From positions 298,475 to 362,474 of the forward strand of contig QEOQ01000242.1 of NCBI GenBank assembly GCA_010279815.1: DNA of 64,000 nt, read 5' to 3'. Position numbers and translations under genes: made by a program. The notes below the pieces were generated by a model. The model saw only the letters and a list, made by a program, of their open reading frames with translations. It did no database searches and was not told the origin of the DNA. This stretch comes from Brachionus plicatilis (taxonomy: Eukaryota > Rotifera > Eurotatoria > Ploima > Brachionidae). Shown here in pieces: positions 43,886 through 56,096 of this stretch (position 1 is the stretch's first letter; each line of letters begins with the position of its first letter).

Positions 43886-46654
43886 AAAATAAATAAGAAA
43901 CAATAAATAAAAAAGAAGTAAAAAATAAAAAAAATAAAAATAATACAGTTAGATTTGAATTCATATTCAATCGTTGAAAAACTGGGACTAGTCGGTTATT
44001 ACGAGAACAATTCTTGTTATTGGGTCTGGTAAACTATTAGTTCACCTAATTATTTTGTCCAAGGAAAGGTAAACCAGAACAGAATTGGGTGAAGAAATTG
44101 AATAAAGTTATTTAATTTACAAATTTTAAAAAAATATTAACTGAATTTAACTCAAGTTATATTTTTTTTAATAAAAAAGTAAAAATAAAAATATTTTATG
44201 CAAAACAAATGAAATCATAAACAAAATTTCATTACCAAAAATTATTAAAAAATTGTCAATTTCGATTTTAACAAATGAATATTAAAGTCCAAAAAGGGGC
44301 TGTGAAGTTCATTTCAATTCAGAAAAATTTGAATAACTATAAGGAATAATTTAGTTCTTTAATATGCTAAATGTTTAAGCAACTTGGTTTTGTGAAGTTC
44401 AGTACAAAAGAACAGAACAAAGTGTATAAAAATTAAATAACTTTTTTTCTAAAAGTTTAAAATTAATTCTGTGAATGCAGAATGGTACAATAAGCCTTTT
44501 AATGATCAAGATTTCTATTTTCTTATTATTTTTTTCAATAAGCTTAGTATTTTTGTATATGTTTTTTTTTAGCAAGAAAATTATTCTAAAAAAACACAAT
44601 TTGTTCTTATTTAATGCAATTTTTTTTAACAATAAAGTTAGTATTTTATACATGCAGCTAATTATTTTTTAGAGTGTACTAATTATCGTCCAAGTGGTAA
44701 TCAAGTCTATTCTAAACCAGCTAATTCAGTCTCGTTGGTCACTTTTCTTCCATTGTTTCAGTCCTTTGTTTTTAGTTTTTCAATTTTTCATTTTAAAAGT
44801 GATTGAAAACTTTCATTATCAAGTCATTATTTTAATCTCATAAAACTATTGTAAAATACCGGAATTAAATGACTTAATCATTCTCAAAATAATTTGTATT
44901 CCTTGAACCCTCTTAAATTATTTCAAGGCTCATCTTCCCCAGGCTTTCAATTATTAAAGTTTTGCATTATGTACATTAATTTTTTATTAATAACTAGATA
45001 TTAAATATTATTTCGGCAATCGTAAACAAAAAAATAAAGCTCTCTTTTCTAATTTTTTTGGTTTTACTTAGAACCGATAAAAGGCTTAAGAAAATAAATA
45101 TATTTAGATTAGTTGTCTTAGGATACAAATTGACAGAAAAACTTAATTGCTTTGGATTTGGGAATCTGAAAACTCTTAAAATAATCATTTTTCAATAATT
45201 ACTTATTTCAAAAATTTTAAAAGTTATGCATTAGCCACACATTAATTTTAATTAACAAAAATCTAGGAATTTACAGATGATTTAATCTGCTGATTTATGA
45301 TGATTCAATTTATGATCTGATTAGGCAAAGCTTTGCAAAACATATATTCTCAAGTATCATCTCAACAAATCATTTAATCAATTACTAAATATTATTTCCG
45401 CTTTGTTTACTTGGAAATTATTTAATTATTTTTTCTAAATGCATTCTAAATGAATTATAATAATATACAAGTTGCTATCAACATATAAAAGAAAAGTGAA
45501 TTTATTTTAAACAATATAAAAATATAAAACTTTTTTTTGGGCTATGTGCAAAAGAAATTAGATAAATGGGTAAATAAGTAAACAGGCTATAATTTTTTTT
45601 CGATCAATGCTTCTAATAATATTTATTAATTTTAATTTCATATTTTAATTTAGACAATTTAATATATTTGTAAATGTGTTGTGTTTTTGAATTTTCAAAT
45701 TTTTATTTAAATTTTAAATGGATAATTAAATTTTTTAAAATACATTAAGTTTAATATAAGCATAAATTATTATTTAAATACGCTGAAATAGATTGATTTT
45801 TTATCAGTTCTTCGAAATAACAAAATGTTCAAATAGATAAAACAAAGTAATAGCCAGTTAAATGATCAGCAAAGTTAAATACTTAAATTTTAAGTCTTAA
45901 AAGTAGAATACGAAATTATTTGTTCAGTTTTGATGCAGAGCTCCAGGGTTCTTTGGGCTAGAAATTGTGTATTTAGCTAATTTAATAAGATACTAAAATT
46001 TCAAAAATTATTTAAAAAAAAAAGAACAGAATTTAATTTATCAATCGAATTATTATTTGTAGAGAGATCATGAGAAAACTTTTCTAAATTTCGTAGCGAA
46101 CTAAAGGTATTTATTATTATTATTGTTTATTTTCAATTTACGCCAATTCTGGTGATGATAAAATTTAAAGAAATAGTAATTAATTAATTTAGATTTGAGT
46201 AGAAATGAAGGGAAAAGTGGATTAGAAGCAGAGCAATTAGTTTCATTAGTTTCATTAATTTTATTAATTATTATTATTATTATTTATTAAAATTCTCATG
46301 GACAAATGTATTAAAAAGAAAAATAAAGTCGAATATAAAAACTTTATGGTATATAGTTAATTGAACTAGCTAAAATGATGAATTTTATTAGATATTTTGG
46401 AGATAGTCAAAATTGTTATAAAAAAAAAGTCATAAAAAAAAAAACAAAATTGTCATAAGAAAATTGTCATGTGTTAATTAGTCATATATGACAAAATAAA
46501 CAAGTAAAAATGAAAAAACAAATGATTAGTAAAAAAAGAATTTTCAATATTAAATTAAAATATGGATGGTAAAACATTGTTTAAAAAACGTCAGCGCCCC
46601 GTCACAGTCCCAGTCGTTATAATTAATTAGAAATTGTAAGAATGTATTGTTTAA
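43886..46654. other. AT-rich intergenic DNA
   Basis: No gene was recognised. The overlapping open frames at 44399-44672 are reverse-complement low-complexity artefacts. Confidence 0.45.
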
Positions 46655-47190
46655 ATTAGGGTTTAAATTGCAATTCGATTTATTTCAACAAAATATGAGT
46701 TAAAATAACGGGGTCCAGGGCAAAGCCCTTGATTAAAGAAATTGACTCTGTAAATTATCAATTTTTTGGTATCAAATAAAAAATACTTTTTATCTAAAGG
46801 AAAAAAATTCATAACAAAACTTCACTTTTTTCTTTGAATATTTTAAAATCCTCATCATATTTGAGTCTAATTCAGTAAAAGTTGTCTTTAGTATCATAAT
46901 CCTATATGCTTTCGCCTCTAACAAAATCAATTCCTTTATTATAATTATAAAACAAAATAAATTAAAAAAACATTTGATTTACTTTTTTTCGGTTTGAATT
47001 ACAAAATGTGTCCAGTGTTGAAATAACATTGAAAATGTGCGTTGCTTCAAATATTTTTTTCACTTTATTTGATACAAAAAAATTGGAAATTTACCAAATC
47101 AATTTCCTTAATCAAGGGCTTTGCCCTGGACCCCGTTATTTTATCTCATATTTTGTTGAAATAAATCGAATTTCAAATTAAACCTTAAAT
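46655..47190. mobile_element. Foldback element with about 135-bp arms and a GC-rich core motif
   Basis: Arms begin AGGGTTTAAATTGCAATTCG (left) and AGGTTTAATTTGAAATTCG (right, inverted). They share ACGGGGTCCAGGGCAAAGCC and continue to GTATCAAATAAA. Part of the centre matches the dispersed block at 43625-43730. No coding sequence or clear target duplication is seen. Confidence 0.8.
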
Positions 47191-47200
47191 TACCTATGCC

Positions 47201-47222
47201 TAATACGTCTGGCGACGTATTA
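47201..47222. repeat. Perfect 9-bp hairpin
   Basis: TAATACGTC and GACGTATTA pair around a TGGC loop, directly to the right of the foldback element. Confidence 0.6.
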
Positions 47223-47349
47223 CATTTATTAAATCGTATGTGCATCAAGGTTTCAAATCAAATTGTGGAATTACATTAGTTAAAAATTATTAGAAATAAA
47301 GATACAATAAACAAAACTCCCAACTCCAAAAATCAATCACTCATCGATG

Positions 47350-47553
47350 AATCTACGTAAAAAACCAAGACTCAGGAAGCAACTCTGCTTGTCAAAACCT
47401 TGAGAAAACTTCTTCACGAACAGAGTAGCTTCCTTATGGAACGAGCTACCGGACACTGTAGTTTCTGCAACATCAACAAATGAATTCAAAGACAAGTTTG
47501 ACAAATTCAGATCTCAGCAATTGGCGGCTAATGATACTACTAAAGTTGAATAA
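47350..47553 (+). pseudogene. CR1/L2-like LINE ORF2, C-terminal end
   Basis: The frame reads NLRKKPRLRKQLCLSKP, a TGA, then ENFFTNRVASLWNELPDTVV, SATSTNEFKDKFDKF and stop. The N-F-F-x-N-R-V-x-x-x-W-N-x-L-P-x-x-V-V-x-A...F-K-x-x-x-D-K-F signature is the classic end of CR1/L2-type ORF2. The TGA probably arose from an Arg codon. Everything upstream is missing. Together with the copies at 4.1 and 57.6 kb it shows that 3' ends of this LINE type are scattered in the region. Confidence 0.85.
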
Positions 47554-48744
47554 CCCATTAGTTATTCTTCTTCATCTAATTCTCATATCATATCAATAAG
47601 CAAAATTATTTAGTTCTAAGAAAAGAGGTCTGTAAGATTGACAAAAAATATGGGCCAGTGTTTTAGAATATTCCGTTATAGAGATATAATTTTTCGTAAG
47701 ATAAGGCTCAATTTTTTTCTCTCTTTTGTTACAATTTTCATTAAATTTTAAATTGAACATTTGTAAAATTAATTGTGTAAATTTTAATTAATTAGATGGA
47801 CAGATCCTGTTTCAAATTTAGAGAACATGAAATTATTAGCACCATTGTTACTGAAAGAAGAAAGAGGAGGAAGAATAATTTTATTAAAGCGATTTAAATT
47901 CAGCATATTTCATCAAATAGAAGTAACCACAAATAGAAGAAACTTTCTAATATTTGTTTTTTTGAGTTATTTCTATCAAAAAATGTGTCTTGATTAAAAG
48001 AAAATTCACCAGCCATTTTTTATGTAAAACATGCATGTTTTTGTTTTTGTTAACAGATGAAAAAAAAATGGATAAATTTCTTTTATTTAAGTCATTTTTT
48101 GTAGTGAAAATTTTGGCATAAAAGAAACCCTTTAAAGACCGAGCTCAATTTCAAGGTTAATAAATAGGAAAGTGGAAAATATTTTCGGCAAACAGACGAC
48201 AAAAATTTTTACAAAATTTTTTTTTTAAAAATATTCTGATTAATATTAAGTTATTAATTTTTCTATTTGTGCTAGCTCATTCAAGCTTAAAAAAATTAAA
48301 ATAAAATATGAAAGAAAATTAAAAATGTTTTTTCTTTCTTCCCTGAGTTTTTCATTACTTAAATATTATGATTTGATAAATTCAATATAATGAAGTGAAT
48401 ATTGATAAATATAACATATAACTTAGTCTGAAATTTTTGGAGATAAGTCAAACAGGTAAAAGGAGTGGTAAAATTATTCCTGTCATTTTTAATAAGGATA
48501 TTTTTCAGCCAAAACTAGGAACCCATGGTATTACCTTAAATTTTTAGCAAATATTGGACCTTTTGATAGTTTTATGTTTTGCGCCTTTTAACAACTCATA
48601 ATTTGGTGGATAATTGAGGACCCATTTCTTTGTAAACGATGTGGACAATGATATGGGTTAAATTTTGTAAATAGAAATTTAGAGCATTTGTATTTAATAT
48701 CACAATTTTTATTCTAAGTGAATAGCTTGCTCCTATCTTTTTAA
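47554..48744. other. AT-rich intergenic DNA
   Basis: The first part may be LINE 3' UTR. Nothing else was recognised. Confidence 0.4.
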
Positions 48745-49430
48745 GTTTCATTAAAAAAATATGGGGAATGCTAAAACCTTGCAAATTATCCCGAGGTTCT
48801 GATGTATAAATAACATTAAGCTTAAACACGTAGGACTCGAGCCCGACTTTTTTAAATTTCATTTTCATTTTAACCATATGGCTAATAAAATAATAACTTT
48901 ATAATTTCAACTTTTATGTCACTGTGCTTTATTTTAATTTAACATATAGTCTCATAGGATGAAAAAGTTGAAAATGATATAAGCTTTTACTACGTAAAAT
49001 ATTTTTCACATTTAATTTTAAAAATACTTTAGAAGCTATTTTAGTTTCCATTTTATCTTTTAATTTTTTCTATAATTTTAGAAATCACAATACTTAAATC
49101 CCAATCAAAAATTGCCGATTTTTTAAGTTAAGACCTCTTTATTAAATAAATTATTTTGATATCATTATCCCAAGTTATTTAATTAATTAAAAAATTTAAA
49201 AATTTAAATAATTTTAAATTTAAAAATTTTATAAGCTTTTCTAACTCAACCATTTTACACCAAAACCACATGGTGGAGTCTGCAAGGTTTTATGGAATTA
49301 ACAAAGAAATTTTACATTCCGAAATGCAATGCCTGTTAAATAGTTTTTAATATTTTTTTTTATTAATTAAATTTTAAAATTTACAATGTAAATTTATAAT
49401 GTAAATTGTTTAAAAAATCATGTTTCAATT
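48745..49430. repeat. Dispersed foldback repeat (uninterrupted copy)
   Basis: This is the continuous version of the repeat found split at 31840-32040 and 34250-35035. The left arm AAAACCTTGCAAATTA is inverted near 49280 (TGCAAGGTTTTATGG). The minus open frame at 48596-48877 lies mostly in this repeat and has no protein-family features. Confidence 0.65.
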
Positions 49431-52400
49431 TTTATATTGAAAATTATAATAATAATAATAATAATAATAAAAAGCTACAGCAAGCGAGCTTGCGGAGATG
49501 GCTTACTCGGAAGCCATCTATGGTAGCTAATTGCGCAAAAATCGAGAGATAAATTAAGGAACTACAATGAAAGTAACAGAGACGAAACTGAGGTACAAGA
49601 CGAATACGAGAGATTATACAGATTAATGTGATAAAGTAGATTAAAAGTAATTCAAAAAAAATAAATAAATAAAATTAGCCATGAATAAGAAATAAATAAA
49701 AAATAAATTAAATAATGTTCAATAGTATAAAAAAAAGTCATAATTTTATTTTTTCAAGTCAAAACTTGTCATTTGAAAAAAAAATTTCTAGTCTAAGTTA
49801 CACTTTGACTTGTTTTAGACTTTTACAGACTTTTTTCTGACTTTTATACAAGTCTGATTAAATTTATTTTGCTAAAAGCAAAAGAAGAATAAAAATGGGT
49901 CGAAATAAAACCTTGAGTGTTAAATTATTTTTAAATATCCAAAATTATAAAATGATTTACAATGCATTATTGACTTCTCAATCGAATATTTTAGCCGAAC
50001 CAGTTTTATTATTTCAGCATCAACAATCATTCCGAAAATTTGTTATTCATTTTCATTATTAATTTTTAATCAATTTTCAATCAGAAAATTTTAATCAAAT
50101 TTATTTTTATTTTGGGGTTAAAAAGTATAAAAGTCAAATTGGAATTCGTTATCATAATTAAGCAAAAAATATTAAAGAAAATGAAATTTCCGCTTTAGCT
50201 TTAACAATATTGTTAAAAAACTTATGTAAGCAAAAAACTAAAAACTTTCTACTTTGTTTAGTAATTTAAAAATAATAATTGATTAAATTAAATTCAATAA
50301 TTTGCATTTTTCTGTCTTATGCAATTTTTTTACTAGATTTGCCAAAATTTATATTGTAAAATCATTTTAATAATAATCTGACAGATATTTTACATTTCAA
50401 GTCGACATATCTCTAAGATTTTCTACGAATTTGTAGAATAAAGGAAGAAATAACTCCTCAAAATTTATACTTCATCCAACTTACCAAAAGTGCTAATAGC
50501 CTAAAAAGTGATGTATGGTCACATGTGAATAATCTCAAAGATTTCTTTATCAATATGAATAGTGTTTTTTTTCTTATAAAAAGTTTGCCAAAAAAATGAA
50601 CCCATATCTGAGTGATTTTTCTTAAAATGGGGAGAAAATCTCTTATTTAAGAGAAAAGCACTTATTTTATATTTGTTCATCTGTTTTCAGCTCATCGCGG
50701 CTTTTTAGTAAATTAAACTTTACAGAATACTTTTAATTATTTAAATTTAATTAAATTTTTACATTGTATTTTTTAATTAATTAATTAATCAACTTACAAG
50801 TAGATTTGCAAACCGTCATTTTCATTCAAAAGTTTTATAGAATTGTTTAAATTTGTTTCAAGAATTAAAATTAACTTTATTAATGATAAAATATCATTGT
50901 GAAATCGATACTTTATTATTTCTTACTTTACTGAATCATTCAATACTCATTAATTCATTAATTGCTTTACATATTTTTATTCTGAAGGTTGGTAGAGGTA
51001 CAGAAAAAAAAGCAAATTATTTAAAAGTTAAATAAAGAATTTTAAATATTTTTTTAAGATTTTCAAATAAAAATTTAACTCATTCTATTTCACTAAAGAG
51101 TTTAATTTCAAATATGAAGATGCTTGCAATATTAACTTAAAATTATTTTTTTATTTGAAACTGAAAAAAATATTTGAAACATCGCTTTTTTTCAATGTTA
51201 TTTCAACATTGGATACATTTTGTAAAATTAAACCATATATATATATATAACTTTATATCTTAAATATTTGATTTAATCTATCTAATTTCGATGTAATGAG
51301 ATTTCAAAAGTAACTAAGTTTAATATTCGGAAATTAAGGATCGCACTTTATTCATGCTTTTTCAAAATTTTATGAAAATATCTATTAAAAGACGAAAATA
51401 TACACCATATTTTATTTTGATTTTTCCTTTTATGAGAATTCAAACGAAAGCCTTGTACCATTCGAATGTGTCTGAGGTCTTTCCCTAAATTATATTTTTA
51501 AAAATAAAGAAGTAGTAATAACCAATTATTATTAAAAATTAAAAATTCAGTCTATAGATTCATATTACATATTGCTATGAAAAATTCTCAGAAAATTCTC
51601 TATGATTTTGTTAAAAAGAATGTAATAAATTTGATATTTAAATTTAAAGAAAAGAGGCATTTATTTTATAATAATGTGGGAAACAGTATCTCTACTGAAA
51701 ATTCAGTGAAACTAGATACAAATACAAAATAATAAAATATCCTTTAAATTTCTTTTCAGCGCTGTGTATTTTGGAACCAAGAAAAAAAATTCAGTTAATT
51801 AAATATCAGATATTAGTAAAAATTTGGTTTAGTTTTAAAACTTGCTCTGCAAAATGAATTAGATGATTCAAAATTATTCTATTTTTTCATTTAAAATTCA
51901 GTTGACTTTATTGGTAAATTTTTTAGAACCAAAAAACTCTAGTCGCGCAAAAATTTTAATTTAACAAAATGTCATTTAGTTATTAATAAGTTTATAAACC
52001 ATTTATAAAATTATTTTTAAAGATATTTTTTTTCTATTATCACTTCAGAAGAAGACAAAAAAAATCCAATAAATTGATTATTTTTTAAAAATGTAGAATA
52101 ATTTAGAACAAATTCATAAATGACTTCTGACAAGCCAACTAAATAATTTAAGCTGTATTTTTTTAAAATTAATTTCAAATCCAGGATTTTTGAAGTATAT
52201 AGAACAGAATTTTCTATAAGTCTAAGTCAAGTCATTTGAAAATTGACTTTGACTAAAAAATCAAGTCATTTTTAAGTCAACATTATTATTTTAATTTTTA
52301 CTGTATCATGCAGCCATGATCGTGTCTACATTAATTTTTTGCCATTCCAGGTAGTTATTGTGGCGGCCACTTTTTTAAATGACTTTCTTTATTAGAAATC

Positions 52401-53844
52401 AAGCTACCCAATTGACTCATGATTACTTTTTTTCTGACTTTTGTACAAGTCTGAGTATTAATAAATTCCCAGTATTCTTTGAATCAAAGTCTAAACTCAA
52501 CACAACTCTGTTTTTAATTTTCATAAAAGTTTTGTAAGTTAATTTTACAACTTATATACACTTTATTTTATAAATAGATTTTTTTTCTAATTTTGAAATA
52601 TTGATAATTAAAAATGTTAGCAGTTTTCAATGAGTTTATTTTTTTGCTTTTAAAATTTTTACTGGCTTGCATTGATTTTAAAAGGATTTAAACATTTTTG
52701 TAAATAATTGCTTCTAATAATAATTCTAAAGATACCCTTCGTTAAAGGGCAAATTGAAGTTCATGATCAAATGTAAATTTCAAATCAAAATTTTTGGTTT
52801 TTGATTCAAATAAAATGGTATTTTTTATCAATTTTTTAATAATAAATGACTATACTTTATTAAACATTATTTGTTTAATCTATAATTAGATAGAAAATTA
52901 TATGAATTTTTGTCTGAAGTAAAAATAAAATCTTAATCGATATTTTGAAATTTTGCAATACAAAATTTAACATTGTTTCGCCGTAAAATATTTTAATTAA
53001 TATTAAAATATCATTTAAAGTCATAATTTGGATACCTAAATGTCGATTTTAAATTTGTCTTTAAAATTTTCAAATAAAGATTTTAGAAGAATCAATTAAA
53101 GCTCAATTAGAAAAAAATGAATTGTTATTTTTTTTAATTAAAATAATAAACATCTTATGTTTAATTTAAAAAAAACTTTAAAAAAATCTAATTTCATCAT
53201 TTTTATTAAGATTTGAATCAATTAAATTTTGATCATTTGATTATGATCATGAACTTCAAGTTGCCTCGTTAAAGCTTCAATTATTGATTCTTAAAAATTA
53301 TCTCGTGTTTTAAGAGTATTCTCATAATAAAAGAGAGAAGATCGAGACCAAGTTTTATTGGAAGTTCTTTTTACCTCTCTTTATTAGATTTCTCAATGTA
53401 TAAGTCGCTAAAATTAAGACCGGACTTGAACCTTGACTCAGGACTTGTGACTTTTAAACAACTCTGTTTTTTTTGCTGAGAAAACAATTTTCATTTTTAG
53501 CAGAAAATTTGTCAAAAAAATTTAAAATAAATTAAAATTAGTAATTTTAGCCAAAATCTACAAAAAATTTTTAAATCTAAAGATGCTAGCTTTAATTTTT
53601 TGTAATTAATCGTAATTTACAAACAAAATTTTCCGAAATATTTCGAAGACAATCAACGAATTTTAACTTAAACAAGCAAAAAAAAAAATCTTAAATTTTA
53701 AGAAAAAAATCAAAGGACAAATCTTCAGTAAACTAGGTATTTGAAAATTTAATTGTAAATACTTTTGTATTCAATGAATAAATCTTAACCAAAATTTACA
53801 TCCTTTCCTGAAATAAATGACTTCAATTTAATGGCTGGCTAATT
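49431..53844. other. AT-rich intergenic stretch
   Basis: An (AAT)n microsatellite at 49446-49470 is followed by a less AT-rich 120-bp patch (49471-49620) of unknown origin. An inverted copy of the 43625-43730 repeat lies at 51135-51235. No gene is supported. Confidence 0.45.
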
Positions 53845-54660
53845 AAAATAAAGTCTTTTTTTTTTTCAATAAAGTAAAACTTTTTTTTTCTAAAGTAATA
53901 TTTGCTAATAATAATAATAATAATAAATTGAGTCATAGCAGGGAATCACCCTGCGAGCAATCCAAAACAACTTGAATCGCTATGATGACTGGTTGAGCGT
54001 TTGGCAAGAAGGAATGTGGGACAATGAGTTATCGAGCTAAGGCCACATAATATAAAGTAAAAGCTTTTTAATTTAAAATCAAACTATATTTCTCTAAAAC
54101 AACTACATGCAAAAATAAATCATTTCATTTTTTACTATAGTAAATTTAAGTATTTGAATAGTAGTTTTCTTCTATTCTAAAATCATTTCATTGTTGTTTA
54201 TAAAATGACTTAAGTATATCTCAAGTTAAATTTGATTACAGTTTGAAATGTGATAACAGTTTGATCGTTAAAGCAGATGAATTAATCCTGTCGGACTTTA
54301 GCATGATTGATTCTTTATCTGCTTACAGAATTGTCAACAATGAGAACAAATATTATGTATTGTTGAAATCCTTTTATTGCAGCTGCCTATATTTTCTTGA
54401 ATTTGGCATATGTAAGCATTTCATCTGTCTGTGCAAGTTACTCAACTACTACTCAGACGATAATGTGAGACAATTTATTTATGTTTAAAAAAAAGGTAGA
54501 CCAGCTAAATCAAACAATGATGCTTTATCAAAGAATTAATTTTTTTCTCTAGTAAACTATGACATTACTTTAATTTTTTTTTTACTTTACATAAAAATAT
54601 TTTTACTATAGTATCAATTAATTTAATTTAAATTACAATACTTTTACTTTAATTTCGAAT
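53845..54660 (+). mobile_element. Decayed MULE-like element with TAAAGTAAA-type subterminal repeats
   Basis: TAAAGTAAAAC/TAAAGTAAT units at 53845-53905 are mirrored by TTACTTTA units at 54560-54655. An (AAT)n run at 53909-53930 follows the left array. A MULE C-terminal remnant lies between. Limits are approximate, and no target duplication was found. Confidence 0.45.
54209..54537 (+). pseudogene. MULE transposase C-terminus: SWIM zinc finger plus AT-hook-like tail
   Basis: The reading is open from about 54209 and contains YSLKCDNSLIVKADELILSD, then SAYRIVNNENKYYVLL. The SWIM-type finger follows: CSC-x8-C-x-H (YCSCLYFLEFGICKHFICLC). After an in-frame TAA (54486-54488) the same frame continues KKGRPAKSNNDALSKN and stops, a basic G-R-P tail common at MULE C-termini. 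In MULE proteins the SWIM domain follows the DDE core and binds DNA or partners; here the core is missing. The frame upstream is closed by a stop just before 54209, so this is a truncated, broken remnant. Confidence 0.75.
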
Positions 54661-55077
54661 AAATAGATTTAATATATAATGATAGGCTTTATTCTAGTGA
54701 TAAATTACTTTAAAAAACAAAAAATTTACTTTAAGTTAAATATTATCCCCAATTTAAATATACAAAAAATTGGGAATGAACGTGAATCTTGGTTACGATT
54801 TGTTCATTACATACAAAAATATTTACAATTAAATTCTCAAATACCTAGTTTGCTGCAGATTTCACCTTGAGTTTTTTACATCCTTTCAAAAAATAACTGA
54901 TTTTCATTTAATTTAACTAAAAATTAGTCACCTAAGAATGACCATTTTCAAGGAGCATCGAATTCCCCTTCAAAAATTTCCAGACAAATCAAACTCGGTT
55001 CTATTTTTTTCAGAACTCTCCAAGCTCTGATTCAAGATTTACAACATGTGATTAAAATAGGAATATTAGTTCTTCTT

Positions 55078-55230
55078 CTTCTTCTTCTATTTCAAAACCA
55101 CATGAAATAATCAATATCCAAATTAAAGATTTGAATTCAAAAAAATGCTTCAGTTGCAAATATTGTTTTGCTAAGAGTAAATTTCAAAGCGAATTGTGAA
55201 AATTGTAATAAATGACTTTGTGGCGATTGA
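55078..55230 (+). pseudogene. Cys-rich tail of a pogo/jerky-like transposase (fragment 1)
   Basis: A Ser run coded by (TTC)n-type DNA is followed by KPHEIINIQIKDLNSKKCFS and then CKYCFAKSKFQ. After a frameshift come ANCENCNK, a TGA where Trp is expected, and LCGD. The C-x2-C...C-x2-C-x2-W-x-C pattern equals that of fragment 2 at 55839-56096 (CFKC...EKCNNWSCG). Such zinc-binding tails close many pogo-like transposases. That role is inference. Confidence 0.45.
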
Positions 55231-55349
55231 TGGTCCAGAGTTTTGCGACCAAATGATTAATTTTATTATAAAAATTTAAAAAAAATTTGTTTCAAACCTA
55301 AATACTCTTTATTCTTATGTGATAATTTAAAATATTATAATTAAAATGA

Positions 55350-55470
55350 CTAAAAAAAAATTAATTTTGTTCGTAGTAGATAAAAGAAAGAGTTCATTTT
55401 GACCAAAATTGAGTAATGTTGATCTCTATTAAAGATGGAGGCATGTCATAAAAGCGGAATAGATTTTTAA
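55350..55470. repeat. Dispersed repeat shared with 39660-39800
   Basis: It lies between the two oppositely oriented Cys-rich fragments and contains TTTGTTCGTAGTAGATAAA and GCGGAATAGATTTTTAAAAA. Confidence 0.65.
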
Positions 55471-55838
55471 AAAAGTTGTGTTCTTTTATTTATAGCCAAA
55501 CGGGGTAAAACTGTGAATTCTTTTATTTGATCGCCAATTAGTTGTGAAATTTTTTTTTAGAAAAAAATATAAAATAATATAAGAGAATATTGTTTTTAAT
55601 TTAAAAAAAAAACCTAAATTTAAAATAAAAGAACGGTTCAAAAGTTAAAGTTAAAATAAAAAAAGATGTTTCAGTAAGGTTTTAACCTTTAGATTGGGGT
55701 ACATCCGTGAATTACATAAACTCAGGAAATTAAAATACAAAAAAAGTATAAGAAAATATATTTATCCTATTTTAAAACAAAATTAATGTATTCAGAGCAC
55801 TTTTTTGGACCAAAAAATTCCATAGTTAAATCAAAGCC

Positions 55839-56096
55839 TCATGGAAGGCTTTTCCCACAAGACCAATTGTTACATTTCTCACTATAAATCCATTTGTTTT
55901 GATTTGTTTTGACTTTTCCGGATACTGTTCTACATTTGAAACAACTTTTTTGTTCGTTCAGTAGAGATATTTCAATTTCAGACTCTTCTTGATTTTCTTC
56001 ATCACTGATTATTGTCACTTTTTCCCTCTTTTTGTTCAACTTTTTTGCCTCTTCATCAGCTAATTGTTTCAAAACTCGGTATTTAAGTTTTTTTAA
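55839..56096 (-). pseudogene. Cys-rich tail of a pogo/jerky-like transposase (fragment 2)
   Basis: On the minus strand the frame is open from about 56096 (LKYRVLKQLADEEAKKLNKK) and continues through an acidic segment (DEENQEESEIEIS) to SCFKCRTVSGKVKTNQNKW, IYSEKCNNWSCGKSLP and stop. A Lys/Glu-rich coil followed by C-x2-C...W-x3-x-C-x2-W-x-C is the usual ending of pogo/jerky-like DDE transposases. One Cys of the second pair appears as Ser. No DDE domain lies upstream. The homologous fragment 600 bp away is in the opposite orientation. Confidence 0.5.

Noticed and set aside
44399..44672. Overlapping hydrophobic open frames on both strands
   Set aside because: They are low-complexity, reverse-complement images rich in Phe/Lys/Asn codons, as expected of AT-rich noncoding DNA.
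49471..49620. tRNA-derived SINE or tRNA gene
   Set aside because: The patch is less AT-rich, but no A-box/B-box or cloverleaf arrangement could be fitted.
53945..54045. Small protein frame ending DDWLSVWQEGMWDNELSS
   Set aside because: It is open for about 35 codons only and has no start codon or family match; it may be element debris.
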